From: Planctomycetota bacterium
GTDB taxonomy: Bacteria > Planctomycetota > UBA1135 > UBA2386
Reading direction: 5' to 3'
DNA: 55,514 nucleotides
NCBI GenBank assembly: GCA_016794565.1
Contig: JAEUHQ010000164.1
Span: 1 to 55,514, forward strand
A program made the translations under genes and the position numbers. A model generated the notes under the pieces. The model saw only the letters and a list, made by a program, of their open reading frames with translations, was not told the DNA's origin and made no database searches. Each line of letters starts with the position of its first letter. The first letter of the stretch is position 1. Positions 24,702-32,278 of the stretch are shown here, in pieces.

Positions 24702-25532
24702 TCATCCCTGCAGCAACTGCAGCGCCGCCTGCGGTTGCGCATTGGCCTGCGCCAGCACCGAGATCGAGGCCTGCTGCAGGATGTTGTTGCGCGTGAGTTC
24801 GGCCGTCTCGTAGGCGACGTCGACGTCGCGGATACGGCTCTCGGCTGCCTGCAGCGATTCGGCGGTGACGCCGAGGTTCGCGATCGTGGACTGCAGACGG
24901 TTCTGCACCGAACCGAACTTGCCGCGCAGCTGCGAGACGAGGTTGATCGCGCCGTCGATCTGCGTCATCGCAGTGGTCGTGTTGCCGCCCGACCCGATGT
25001 CGAGGCTCGCGAGTCCGAGCGTCGTGCTCAGCGCCGGCGTCAAGGTCACGCCGAGCTGGTCGATGTTGGCGTTCGTGTTGATGCCGACCTGGAACACCAC
25101 GGTGCTCGCCGAACCGTCCAGCAACTTGATGCCGTTGAACTCGGTCGACTGCGCGATGCGGTTGATCTCCGTGACGAGCGTGCCGAACTCCTCCATCAGC
25201 GTGTCGCGGTCGGCGTTCGACACCGAGCCGTTCGCCGACTGGACCGTCAACTCGCGCAGACGCACGAGGATGTTGCTCACTTCGTTCAGCGCGCCCTCGC
25301 CGACCTGCACCAGGGAGATGCCGTCGTTCGCGTTGCGCGAAGCCTGCTGCAGCGAGCGCACCTGGGAACGCAGACGTTCCGAGATCGCGAGACCCGCTGC
25401 GTCGTCGGCAGCCGTCGAGATGCGGAGACCAGTCGACAGCCGCTGGTAGTTCCGCGCGAGGCGCGTCGTGACCTGCGCGGTGTTCCGCTGCGCATTGATC
25501 GACGCGACGTTGGTGTTGACCCTGAGACCCAT
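24702..25532 (-). CDS. fliC: Flagellin
   Basis: A short flagellin of 276 residues. The N-terminal D0/D1 coiled-coil region starts MGLRVNTNVASINAQR and includes RLSTGLRISTAADDAAGLAIS and NDGISLVQVGEGALNEV. The C-terminal D1/D0 region has SRIRDVDVAYETAELTRNNIL and ends QPQAALQLLQG. These match the canonical flagellin ends. The variable D2/D3 part is only a small loop (about residues 170-210). It forms the flagellar filament after export by the flagellar type III apparatus. The ATG at 25532 has a strong Shine-Dalgarno (AAAGGA). A sigma-28-like promoter and a structured leader lie upstream. No other flagellar gene is adjacent. Confidence 0.96.
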   Translation of the reverse strand: MGLRVNTNVASINAQRNTAQVTTRLARNYQRLSTGLRISTAADDAAGLAISERLRSQVRSLQQASRNANDGISLVQVGEGALNEVSNILVRLRELTVQSANGSVSNADRDTLMEEFGTLVTEINRIAQSTEFNGIKLLDGSASTVVFQVGINTNANIDQLGVTLTPALSTTLGLASLDIGSGGNTTTAMTQIDGAINLVSQLRGKFGSVQNRLQSTIANLGVTAESLQAAESRIRDVDVAYETAELTRNNILQQASISVLAQANAQPQAALQLLQG

Positions 25533-25534
25533 GA

Positions 25535-25540
25535 TCCTTT
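25535..25540 (-). promoter_or_regulatory. Shine-Dalgarno of flagellin, overlapping a CsrA-type AAGGAU site
   Basis: AAAGGA sits a few nucleotides before the flagellin ATG; continuing one base gives AAGGAU. This matches the core of the CsrA recognition sequence (ARGGAU), so CsrA bound here would block ribosome binding. A second GGAU lies in the loop of the hairpin at 25566-25595. Confidence 0.55.
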
Positions 25541-25565
25541 GCCCTCTCCGATGATTCGCCTGATG

Positions 25566-25595
25566 GGTCGCGTTCGATCCTCGCGAACCCCGACC
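25566..25595 (-). ncRNA. Structured 5' leader hairpin of flagellin mRNA (candidate CsrA-binding element)
   Basis: On the minus strand, GGUCG and CGACC form the outer stem, with a small internal loop (GG/G). GUUCG and CGAAC form the inner stem, and the 7-nt loop is CGAGGAU. The outer stem begins within a few bases of the transcription start predicted from the sigma-28-like promoter, so the leader would start with this hairpin. The loop carries AGGAU, the preferred presentation of a CsrA site, and the second site is the Shine-Dalgarno about 30 nt downstream. The dual arrangement resembles flagellin leaders known to be CsrA-controlled. Confidence 0.55.
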
Positions 25596-25599
25596 GCCA

Positions 25600-25626
25600 T
25601 GATCGGTCCCTTGCCACGGGACTTGA
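25600..25626 (-). promoter_or_regulatory. Sigma-28 (FliA)-like promoter of flagellin
   Basis: On the minus strand, TCAAGTCC (25626-25619) and ACCGATCA (25607-25600) are separated by 11 nt. The sigma-28 consensus is TAAAGTTT-N11-GCCGATAA, and both boxes match at 6 of 8 positions with ideal spacing. The start point would fall around 25592-25595, leaving a leader of about 60 nt. A palindrome overlapping the spacer (GTCCC...GGGAC, 25606-25622) belongs to the promoter and not to the transcript. Confidence 0.65.
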
Positions 25627-25822
25627 GCAAAGAGCCGATGAGATTGGCGTCTCGGGGTTTTCCCGCGGCGACCTCGTCGAAACGCTGCTCGGGGCCGCGA
25701 CCCAGGTCGTGAGTGGACCCCGGCGCCGACCCGAGAGGGCTGCACGGCGACGGAGTCGCCGGGATCGGCCGCCGCAGGGCGCCCGAGGAGAGTGCGCGGC
25801 AGCCGACCGCGAGCGGGGCGTG

Positions 25823-26902
25823 TCAGCGCGCCGCGGTCGGAAGAACGTGGCGGACGAGGACTTCGTCGCGATTCGAAGCGTGCAGCAGCGCTTCCTCCTG
25901 GCTCACGAGGTGCCGCCCGAGCAGGCTGCGCAACGCGGAGTCGACGGTCTGCATGCCGAGACCGCGGCAGCGCTGCATGATCGCCGGCAGTTCGTGGAAG
26001 TCGCCCCGCCGGATCGTGTCACGCGCCGCGGCATTGGCGACGAGCAGTTCGACGACGGGCACGTGGCCCGCGCGGTGCGAGCGCTGCAGCAGGCTCTGCG
26101 CCATCGCCCCCCGCAGCGCGCGCGCCAGACGCGCGCGCAGGCGGTCGCGCTGCTCCGGGTCGACCATCAGTTGGAGTTCGGTGAGCGTACCCACGATCGA
26201 ACCGGCCTCGACGCCGCCGAGCACGAGACAGCCGGATTCGGCCGCGGTGATCGCGGCTTCGAGGGTCGCCGCCGAGCGGATCTCGCCGACGACGATCGTG
26301 TCCACGCCGGACGCGATCGCCTGCTGGATCGCGGCGGGTGCCGACACGACATGCGTGCCCACCTCCCGCTGGTGCAGCAGCGCGGCGCCGTTCTCGTGCA
26401 GGAACTCGATCGAGTCCTCGACGGTCACGATGTGTCGCGTCGGATCCTGCGCCAGTACGCCGACGAGCGCGGCGAGCGTCGTCGACTTGCCGGAGCCGAA
26501 GAACCCGGCAACCGTGACGAAGCCGCTCCGGAAGCGGGCGAAGGCCGCGACGTGATCGGGAAGATCGAGCGCTTCGAGCTTCGGCGTGGACTCGGGCAAC
26601 GGGCGCATCACCAACGACGCGCTGCCCGACACCTCGGCGACGGTGGCGCGGTAGCGCTTGCCGCTCCGCGAGACGTAGAGCACCTCGACGTGGCCGCAGC
26701 GCGCGATGCGTTCGCGATGGTCGGAGAAGAGCATGTCGCGCAGCAACTCGTCGATGTCGCTCTGCAGGAGCGGCGTCTCGTCGCCACCGACGAACCGGCG
26801 TTGCACACGCAAGGCAGGCGCGCGACCGGGAACGAGATGCAGCGCGGACGCGCCGACACGCGTCATGGCTGCGAGAAGGGTTTCGAGTCGAGTCGTGTCC
26901 AC
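25823..26902 (-). CDS. PilT-like secretion/retraction ATPase
   Basis: A protein of 359 residues, similar in length to PilT. An N-terminal PAS-like domain precedes the RecA-like ATPase. The P-loop is GFFGSGKST (133-141; PilT usually GPTGSGKST). The Asp box is VTVEDSIEFLHE (160-171) and Walker B is DTIVVGEIRS (201-210), with the catalytic Glu present. The His box region is less typical (LGGVEAGSIVGTL, in place of the usual TLHTNSA). It is likely a hexameric motor for type IV pilus retraction or a related machine. It is encoded 3 nt after the degenerate paralogue at 26906-28192, so the two may assemble or regulate one another. The usual PilT His residues are not evident, which leaves its exact role uncertain. 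Confidence 0.85.
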   Translation of the reverse strand: MDTTRLETLLAAMTRVGASALHLVPGRAPALRVQRRFVGGDETPLLQSDIDELLRDMLFSDHRERIARCGHVEVLYVSRSGKRYRATVAEVSGSASLVMRPLPESTPKLEALDLPDHVAAFARFRSGFVTVAGFFGSGKSTTLAALVGVLAQDPTRHIVTVEDSIEFLHENGAALLHQREVGTHVVSAPAAIQQAIASGVDTIVVGEIRSAATLEAAITAAESGCLVLGGVEAGSIVGTLTELQLMVDPEQRDRLRARLARALRGAMAQSLLQRSHRAGHVPVVELLVANAAARDTIRRGDFHELPAIMQRCRGLGMQTVDSALRSLLGRHLVSQEEALLHASNRDEVLVRHVLPTAAR

Positions 26903-26905
26903 GTT

Positions 26906-28192
26906 TCACCTCGCCTGGGCCCGGAGATCCTTGGTGCGATCCAAGAGCCACGCCTTCTCCTCGACCCGGTCGAAGACGTCTTCGATCCGCACGCGCCCGG
27001 CACCGAGCAGGTCGAGCAGATCGCGGTCGAGCGAGTACCCGCTGCGCGACCCATCGACCCGCAGGAGCAAACCGAGATCGGCGAGATCCCCGCTGCGAAC
27101 GACTTCGCGCACTGCTTCGTCGACGACGAGCAGTTCGCTCGCGACGACGGTGCCGTTGCAGTTCGCTTCGGGGAGTTCGTGCCGGACGAGCACGGCACGC
27201 AGCACCGCGGCGAGAGTCGAGCGGACGCGCGGCAAGTCGTAGCCCGGATAGAAGTTGATGGCGCGAACCAGCGCCGCCGTCGACGTCGGCGCGTCCATGT
27301 ACGCGATCACGAGGCGGCCGCCTTCCGCGGCACGAAGGGCGAGTTCGAACGTGCCCGGGCTGCCGACGTCGGCGATCACCAGCGCGTCGGGGTCCTCACG
27401 GACCACGCTGCGCAACGAAGCGCCGCGTTCCTCCGGATCGATGCCGTAGCGGCGACGGACGACCAGGGCTCCGTCGGCGGGCAGTTCGACCGGTTCGTCG
27501 TCGACCACGACGACGTAGTGGTTCTTGTCGGCGGCGGCGAGCCGGATCAGCGGCGCCAGAGCTTCCGCGCGCCCCGTCCCGCGTTCGCCGGCGACGAGCA
27601 CGAGCCCCTTGCCCGACTTGACCGCTTCGACGATCGCAGGGTGCAGCTCGCGCTCCTGCGTGGCGCGCGGCACACCCGGGAACGTCACGCGCACGGCGAC
27701 GCCGTCGAACTGGCGGAACGCGGCGGCGAACCCGTTGCCCGCTCCTTCGCGCTTCCAAGGTCGAACGACGAAGTGGTGTTCGGCGAGACCCTCGAGCACT
27801 TCGTCGCCCATCGTCTCGCGCACGAAGTCCCACACCTCGGGGCCACTCAGCGTCTGCTCCGTCATCTGCCGCCACGAACAACCGACGCGGATTCGCACGG
27901 TGCGGCCCTCGCTCACGACCATCTCCGTCGCGCCGTTCGCGCGCGCGGCGGCGAACAACGCGGCGCTGCCGACGTCGCCGACCACGAGCGGGTCGGTGCG
28001 CATCGCGACGCGAGCCCGCTGCAGGTCGAGCAATCGCGTCAGACCAGCCGCGGACAGCAGTCCCTGTTCGACGAGGATCTGGCCGATCGGTCGTGTGCCG
28101 CCGGTGAGGGACTGGATCGCCAGGCATCGATCGAGCCCGGCTTCGTCGACGATCCCACCATCGAGCAAGATCGCACCCAAACGATTGTCTTC
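26906..28192 (-). CDS. Degenerate PilT/GspE-family ATPase with an N-terminal MshEN (c-di-GMP-binding type) module
   Basis: A protein of 428 residues. Residues 5-28 fit the MshEN half-motif RLGxxLxxxGx6Lx3LxxQ exactly (RLGAILLDGG...CLAIQ), and residues about 36-59 form a second half (PIGQILVEQG...LLDLQ). This module binds c-di-GMP in known proteins. The ATPase domain follows PilT layout, but the P-loop is GERGTGRA (203-210) with Lys replaced by Arg and Ser by Ala. Walker B is DALVIADVGS (270-279), lacking the catalytic Glu. It probably does not hydrolyse ATP and may act as a c-di-GMP-sensing regulatory subunit for the intact PilT-like ATPase encoded 3 nt downstream. The ATG at 28192 is used; a GTG-type extension of 15 residues is unlikely. 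Confidence 0.8.
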   Translation of the reverse strand, partial: EDNRLGAILLDGGIVDEAGLDRCLAIQSLTGGTRPIGQILVEQGLLSAAGLTRLLDLQRARVAMRTDPLVVGDVGSAALFAAARANGATEMVVSEGRTVRIRVGCSWRQMTEQTLSGPEVWDFVRETMGDEVLEGLAEHHFVVRPWKREGAGNGFAAAFRQFDGVAVRVTFPGVPRATQERELHPAIVEAVKSGKGLVLVAGERGTGRAEALAPLIRLAAADKNHYVVVVDDEPVELPADGALVVRRRYGIDPEERGASLRSVVREDPDALVIADVGSPGTFELALRAAEGGRLVIAYMDAPTSTAALVRAINFYPGYDLPRVRSTLAAVLRAVLVRHELPEANCNGTVVASELLVVDEAVREVVRSGDLADLGLLLRVDGSRSGYSLDRDLLDLLGAGRVRIEDVFDRVEEKAWLLDRTKDLRAQAR

Positions 28193-28271
28193 CATCCGCC
28201 GACGTCCTCCGTTCGACGGACATCGGCCGCGCGCCACGCGCGCCTTGAGATCGGCATTTCGGGCCGGCCGG

Positions 28272-28808
28272 TCACGTCGTGCGGCGAACCCCGTCGGCCG
28301 CGAGTTCGGCGGCGAACGGGCGCACCATCAGCTGGCACTGCGTGGCGACCTGCTGCCAGCGGCGATGCGCGGCTGTCCGATCGCCCGACGCTTCGGCGAG
28401 CAGCGCCTGCGCGACGTTGCCGATCAACGGGTCGCCGAGATCGAGGAACGCACGCATGTCCGCCGAAGGCGTCTTCATCGTTGCACCGATGCCTCCGAGC
28501 GCCGCGACCTGAGCGGCGAAGACAGCCCGATCCTCGAGAGCGACCGCCGCCAGCAGCGCCCCCCAGCGCCGCTCCACGTCCGCGGAATCAGGCGGCGTCC
28601 GCACGAGGACCTGCAGCGCCTGGCGGCGCTCGTCACCGTCGAGATCTCCGTCCGCGAGCAGACGAACGGCCTCGGCCGGCGACGGAGGAATCCATCGCAC
28701 GACCAGAGCGACCAAGTCGATCGTCACGACCGCGGCCAGGAAGACAACCAGGGCCGGGGTGAGGATCCGCGGCCGCCGAGCGTCGGTCGCGGGGGCGGAA
28801 CTTGCCAT
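28272..28808 (-). CDS. Hypothetical single-pass membrane protein
   Basis: A protein of 178 residues starting MASSAPATDARR. One hydrophobic helix (about 15-38, ILTPALVVFLAAVVTIDLVALVV) is followed by a soluble helical domain of about 135 residues. That domain carries alternating Ala/Leu/Arg helices and reads like degenerate TPRs (EAVRLLADGDLDGDERRQAL; NVAQALLAEASGDRTAAHRRW). It is likely anchored in the inner membrane with the C-terminal domain outside the cytoplasm, or the reverse. It lies 79 nt upstream of the degenerate ATPase on the same strand and may be part of the same machine. Family not recognised. Confidence 0.55.
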   Translation of the reverse strand: MASSAPATDARRPRILTPALVVFLAAVVTIDLVALVVRWIPPSPAEAVRLLADGDLDGDERRQALQVLVRTPPDSADVERRWGALLAAVALEDRAVFAAQVAALGGIGATMKTPSADMRAFLDLGDPLIGNVAQALLAEASGDRTAAHRRWQQVATQCQLMVRPFAAELAADGVRRTT

Positions 28809-29105
28809 TCGGCGCAGTCTCGCCGCCGCAGCCCCCCACCACCACTGATGCTTTGCGTGGAGCACCTCCGGCGGGCAGTAGAACACGGCCCTCCAGGCCG
28901 CCCGGTCGGCGGGACCACCCCAGGGACCTCCGACCAAGCGCAGTGCGGCCGGGGACCATGTGCCGCGACAATCACAGCGGTTACAGCGTTTTCGATGGGT
29001 GATCCACGCACGGCATCAGTCCTGGGGGCGTTTGGATCGAGCGGATGACCCTCCTCGCAGCGGAGCGCGCCCCGACCCGCCGCCAAGACGCGCATCAGCC
29101 GGGGC

Positions 29106-29133
29106 TTTCGAGAGCGAAAGAAACTGGTAGAGT
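29106..29133 (+). promoter_or_regulatory. Candidate promoter of the basic-tail protein gene (TTTCGA-N16-TAGAGT)
   Basis: TTTCGA (29106-29111) and TAGAGT (29128-29133) are separated by 16 nt. The -35-like box is inside a perfect 6-bp inverted repeat (CTTTCG-AGAG-CGAAAG, 29105-29120), which could be a repressor operator. Transcription would begin near 29140, giving a leader of about 95 nt. Confidence 0.4.
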
Positions 29134-29152
29134 CGCGGTTTCCCGATCGCCG

Positions 29153-29171
29153 CCTCCGAACTCTTCGGAGG
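29153..29171 (+). promoter_or_regulatory. Perfect 8-bp stem, 3-nt loop hairpin in the leader of the 29236 gene
   Basis: CCTCCGAA-CTC-TTCGGAGG forms a complete 8-bp stem. It lies shortly downstream of the candidate promoter, so it would be near the 5' end of the mRNA. No U-run follows, so it is not a normal intrinsic terminator. It could stabilise the transcript or bind a protein. Confidence 0.45.
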
Positions 29172-29235
29172 CCCAGAAACCACCGCCTCGACGCCGCGCG
29201 CACCGGTCAGCCGCGACTCCGACAGGAGCACCCAC

Positions 29236-29928
29236 GTGCACCACGGATTCGCCAAACCGCATGACGCACGTCGCTGGCACCCAGGACCCCCTGACATGCC
29301 CGCACGAGAACTCGCAAAGAAGAAGGCCACGCCGGCTCCCAAGTCGACCAAGGCCGCGAAAGTCACACGCAAGCCCGCGGCCAAGACCGCCAAGACCAGC
29401 AAGAAGAGCAAGCCCGGCGCTCGCGACGCGGCGCGGAACCCGATGCGCACGCCGGCGGCGTCGCGCCCGGCGTTCGTTCCGCGCGCAGTCGCCAACCTCG
29501 ACGACGACGACGTCCTGATGGCGCACGGCGGCGGCGGCGGCGGCTTCGGTCGCTGCGGCGGTCGCCTGCTGGCGAGCCGGACGGAACAGCAACTCTGCCA
29601 ACGCCTCGGTCTGGCGGGCGTCGTGCACAGCCACAGCCCGCGGCACTACGAGGTGCGCTATCCCGAGGGCTTGGTCGCCGCCTACGCGCCGATGATCGTG
29701 TTGCGCGGTCGCGGCCGCGAAGGCAAGAGCGTCGTGATCGAAGCAGTCGAAGAGACCGACGCGCCGATCCTCCGCAAGGTGACGGCGTTCCGCAGCCAGT
29801 ACGGGCAGGAGTTCTACGTGATTCTCGTGGCCGCCGACGACATCCTCGACGCGGTGCCGCTGGCCGCGTTCGACGAGTCGTGCGCGACGACGAACGTGAA
29901 CACGCTGATCGCCCGCCTCGCCGAGTAG
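29236..29928 (+). CDS. Protein with a Lys/Ala/Pro-rich histone-like N-terminal tail and an unknown C-terminal domain
   Basis: A protein of 230 residues from a GTG start that has AGGAG at good spacing. An in-frame ATG at 29296 is an alternative and would remove 20 residues. Residues about 25-70 are strongly basic and low in complexity (KKKATPAPKSTKAAK; KPAAKTAKTSKKSKPG), like bacterial histone-H1-like or AlgP tails that bind DNA or RNA. The remaining 135 residues form an alpha/beta domain with a glycine run (GGGGGGFG), one CGG and conserved-looking strands (KSVVIEAVEET; EFYVILVAADDILD). The strand/helix order is loosely like PD-(D/E)xK folds, but no active site can be asserted. Probably a nucleic-acid-associated protein. 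Confidence 0.65.
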   Translation: MHHGFAKPHDARRWHPGPPDMPARELAKKKATPAPKSTKAAKVTRKPAAKTAKTSKKSKPGARDAARNPMRTPAASRPAFVPRAVANLDDDDVLMAHGGGGGGFGRCGGRLLASRTEQQLCQRLGLAGVVHSHSPRHYEVRYPEGLVAAYAPMIVLRGRGREGKSVVIEAVEETDAPILRKVTAFRSQYGQEFYVILVAADDILDAVPLAAFDESCATTNVNTLIARLAE

Positions 29929-30097
29929 CGGCAACCTCGGGTGCAGGCGGGCCCGCGGCACTGTCGGCCCCCGCACGGAGGTCCCGGACGGCTCGCGCCA
30001 GCGCGCGGCACCCAGTTGGGTCTGGCAGGTCGAGGGAGCGGCGGTTACCGTTCCTCGCCCTTTTGACCGCCCTACCCCCAAGAGCCGAGCTACGCCG

Positions 30098-32278
30098 TTG
30101 ACGACCGACCTCGTCCATCTCGCGCGTTCCCTTCAACTGGACTCCCTGGAAGCCGCCTGGGGCCAGGCAGCAAAAGCCCCCCGCGCGGAGGATGCAGGTC
30201 GATACGCGACGGCGATCGATCTCCTGTGCGAACAGGACATGGCCAGCCGAGCACTCGGGCTCGCGTCGGTGATGATCGACGCGCTCTCGCAGAAGAACGA
30301 GCTCGACGCCGCGCTCGAACTCGGCTTCCGGGTCATGCGCCGTAGCGCGCACAACGACGCGCTCACCAAGACCGTGGCCGGGCTGATCGACAAGCGCTAC
30401 GGCGAAGAAGAGTGGTTCCCGGTGTTCAAGACCCGCGCCGGGCTGCATGCCGGCTCGACCGTCGCCGCGATCCTCGAGTTCGAACGGCTTCGCCGCTACA
30501 CGCGCGGCTATGTCGTCTACCACGCCGCCGGTTGGGGCGAGGGCCAGATCGAAGGGTTCGCGGCCGAAACGCAGGAGATCGCAGTCCGCTTCGCGACCGG
30601 CCGCCGCGAGTCGTTCCCGCTCGAGACGCTGCTGTCGCGGTTCAAGCCGCTGGACGGGAACGATCTCCGCGCGATGAAGATCAAGGCGATGGACGCGCTG
30701 CGCGCCGAAGCCGAGAAGGACCCGAGCGCCCTGATCCGTCGCACGGCGACCCTGTACCGCGGCACGATCACGAGCCTGCAAGTGAAGAACGAGCTGTGCC
30801 CGTCCGTGATCGGTGAGAAGGACTGGCCCTCGTTCTGGAAGCGCGCGAAGGCCGCAACGGCGAAGGATCCGTGGCTCAGGGTCGAGGGCTCGTCGACTCG
30901 GCCGACGTTCATCGTGCGCGACAGGCCGGTCGGCATCGTCGAAGAGGCGACCGCTGCGCTCGGCCATCAGAACGACCTCGGCCAGCGCATCGGCGTGCTG
31001 CGCGAGTTCCTCGGGCGCGCGCCCGACGAGGAGTACCGCAAGCAGGTCCTCGACCTCGCGGCGAAAACCGTCGAGCAGGCGATCGAGGAGAAGAAGGCGA
31101 CGCACGCCCACGTCCTCGACGGCATCCTCTTCCTCGAAGAGCACGGACTGCGCGCATCGGTCGCCGCCGCCGACGAACTTCGGGCGCTCATGGTGAAGCC
31201 GGACGGTTCGCTGAATCCGACCGCGATCGACCGCCTCGCGACGCAGGCGTCGCGCGCGCACGCGATCGAACTGCTGCCGAAAGCGCTCGGCGACAACTGG
31301 GCCGACCAGTGCGCGGTGTTGCTGACCGAGTGGCCGAACTCGGTTCTCGAGAACGTCGTCGACAAGCTGGCCGCGACGAACAACGGTGCGCTCTGCCTGC
31401 CGACGTGGGAGAAGGTCGCGCCCTATCCGAAGCGCTTCCCGCTGCAGACCTACCTGCTGGGCAAGCTGTACTGCGACGGGATCTTCGACGGCGTCGAACA
31501 GTGCCCGGGGCCGGTCGCCGTCGGTCGCGTGCTGCTGCACCTCGGCCGCATCCTCAACGCGGACCGCAAGAAGAACCAGATGCACAGTCGGCTGCTCGGC
31601 CGCTTGACGAGCCTGCTGACGGGCAAGCGCGGCCTGCTGAACCGCTCCCTCGACGGCATCTCGCGCGAAGACCTCACGCAGTACGTCGGCATCTGCAAAC
31701 GCGCCGGGGAGGACTTCGCGCAGGAGATCGTCGACATGATCGACCGCGTGGTCGCCGACAAGTACCCGGACATCCACGCGAAGCCCGAGCTGCCCTTCTG
31801 GGAGCGCGACCACATCTACACGACGCGCGAGGGGCTGCGCCGGATCCGCGAGGACTACCGCGTTCTCGTCGAAGACAAGATCCCCGCGAACAGCAAGGCG
31901 ATCGGCGCGGCGGCCGCGCTCGGCGATCTCAGCGAGAACAGCGAGTGGGAGGCCGCGATGGAAGAGCAGCGCAACCTCACGGGTCGCGCGCAGGACATGG
32001 ACGCGCAGATCCGCAGTGCGCGCCTCATCGAAGAGCAGGACGTGCCGAACGACCGCGTCGCACCGGGAACGAAGATCACCGTCACCGAAGAAGGTACGGG
32101 CGCACGTTCGAGCTACCGGATCCTCGGCCCGTGGGACGTCGTCGACGACCACACCGTCAACTACCTCGCGCCGATCGCGCAGGGCCTGCTCGGCAAGGGC
32201 GTGGGCGACAACGGCGAGATGCCCACGGCGCGCGGCCCGGTGAGCGTCCGCATCGACGCGATCGAACGCATCGTGTGA
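30098..32278 (+). CDS. greA: Transcription elongation factor GreA, long form with N-terminal helical extension
   Basis: A protein of 726 residues, whereas typical GreA has about 158. The C-terminal part (about 570-726) is GreA-like. The coiled coil contains AALGDLSENSEWEAA (Asp610 and Glu613 are the acidic tip residues that hold the catalytic Mg2+ in the RNA polymerase secondary channel). It is followed by the FKBP-like domain (VAPGTKITVTEEGTG and the LGKGVGDNGE turn). The first 560 residues are helical, with a DNA/RNA-associated look but no recognisable catalytic motif. Long GreA proteins are known from chlamydiae and some planctomycetes and spirochaetes. It rescues backtracked polymerase by stimulating transcript cleavage. 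The start is a TTG at 30098. The last codons overlap the hydrolase gene (GTGA). Confidence 0.85.
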   Translation: MTTDLVHLARSLQLDSLEAAWGQAAKAPRAEDAGRYATAIDLLCEQDMASRALGLASVMIDALSQKNELDAALELGFRVMRRSAHNDALTKTVAGLIDKRYGEEEWFPVFKTRAGLHAGSTVAAILEFERLRRYTRGYVVYHAAGWGEGQIEGFAAETQEIAVRFATGRRESFPLETLLSRFKPLDGNDLRAMKIKAMDALRAEAEKDPSALIRRTATLYRGTITSLQVKNELCPSVIGEKDWPSFWKRAKAATAKDPWLRVEGSSTRPTFIVRDRPVGIVEEATAALGHQNDLGQRIGVLREFLGRAPDEEYRKQVLDLAAKTVEQAIEEKKATHAHVLDGILFLEEHGLRASVAAADELRALMVKPDGSLNPTAIDRLATQASRAHAIELLPKALGDNWADQCAVLLTEWPNSVLENVVDKLAATNNGALCLPTWEKVAPYPKRFPLQTYLLGKLYCDGIFDGVEQCPGPVAVGRVLLHLGRILNADRKKNQMHSRLLGRLTSLLTGKRGLLNRSLDGISREDLTQYVGICKRAGEDFAQEIVDMIDRVVADKYPDIHAKPELPFWERDHIYTTREGLRRIREDYRVLVEDKIPANSKAIGAAAALGDLSENSEWEAAMEEQRNLTGRAQDMDAQIRSARLIEEQDVPNDRVAPGTKITVTEEGTGARSSYRILGPWDVVDDHTVNYLAPIAQGLLGKGVGDNGEMPTARGPVSVRIDAIERIV

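Larger units (their letters stand above)
28809..29235. other. 427-nt intergenic region between divergent genes
   Basis: I see no convincing gene here. The left part (28809-29040) has no recognisable structure apart from a short AT-richer stretch near 28985-29000. The right part holds a candidate promoter (29106-29133) and two perfect inverted repeats (29105-29120 and 29153-29171) in front of the 29236 gene. No tRNA- or known riboswitch-like fold is evident. Confidence 0.5.

Noticed and set aside
25606..25622. GTCCC...GGGAC hairpin upstream of flagellin, first considered part of the leader RNA
   Set aside because: It overlaps the sigma-28-like promoter, so it would not be transcribed; it may be coincidental or an operator.
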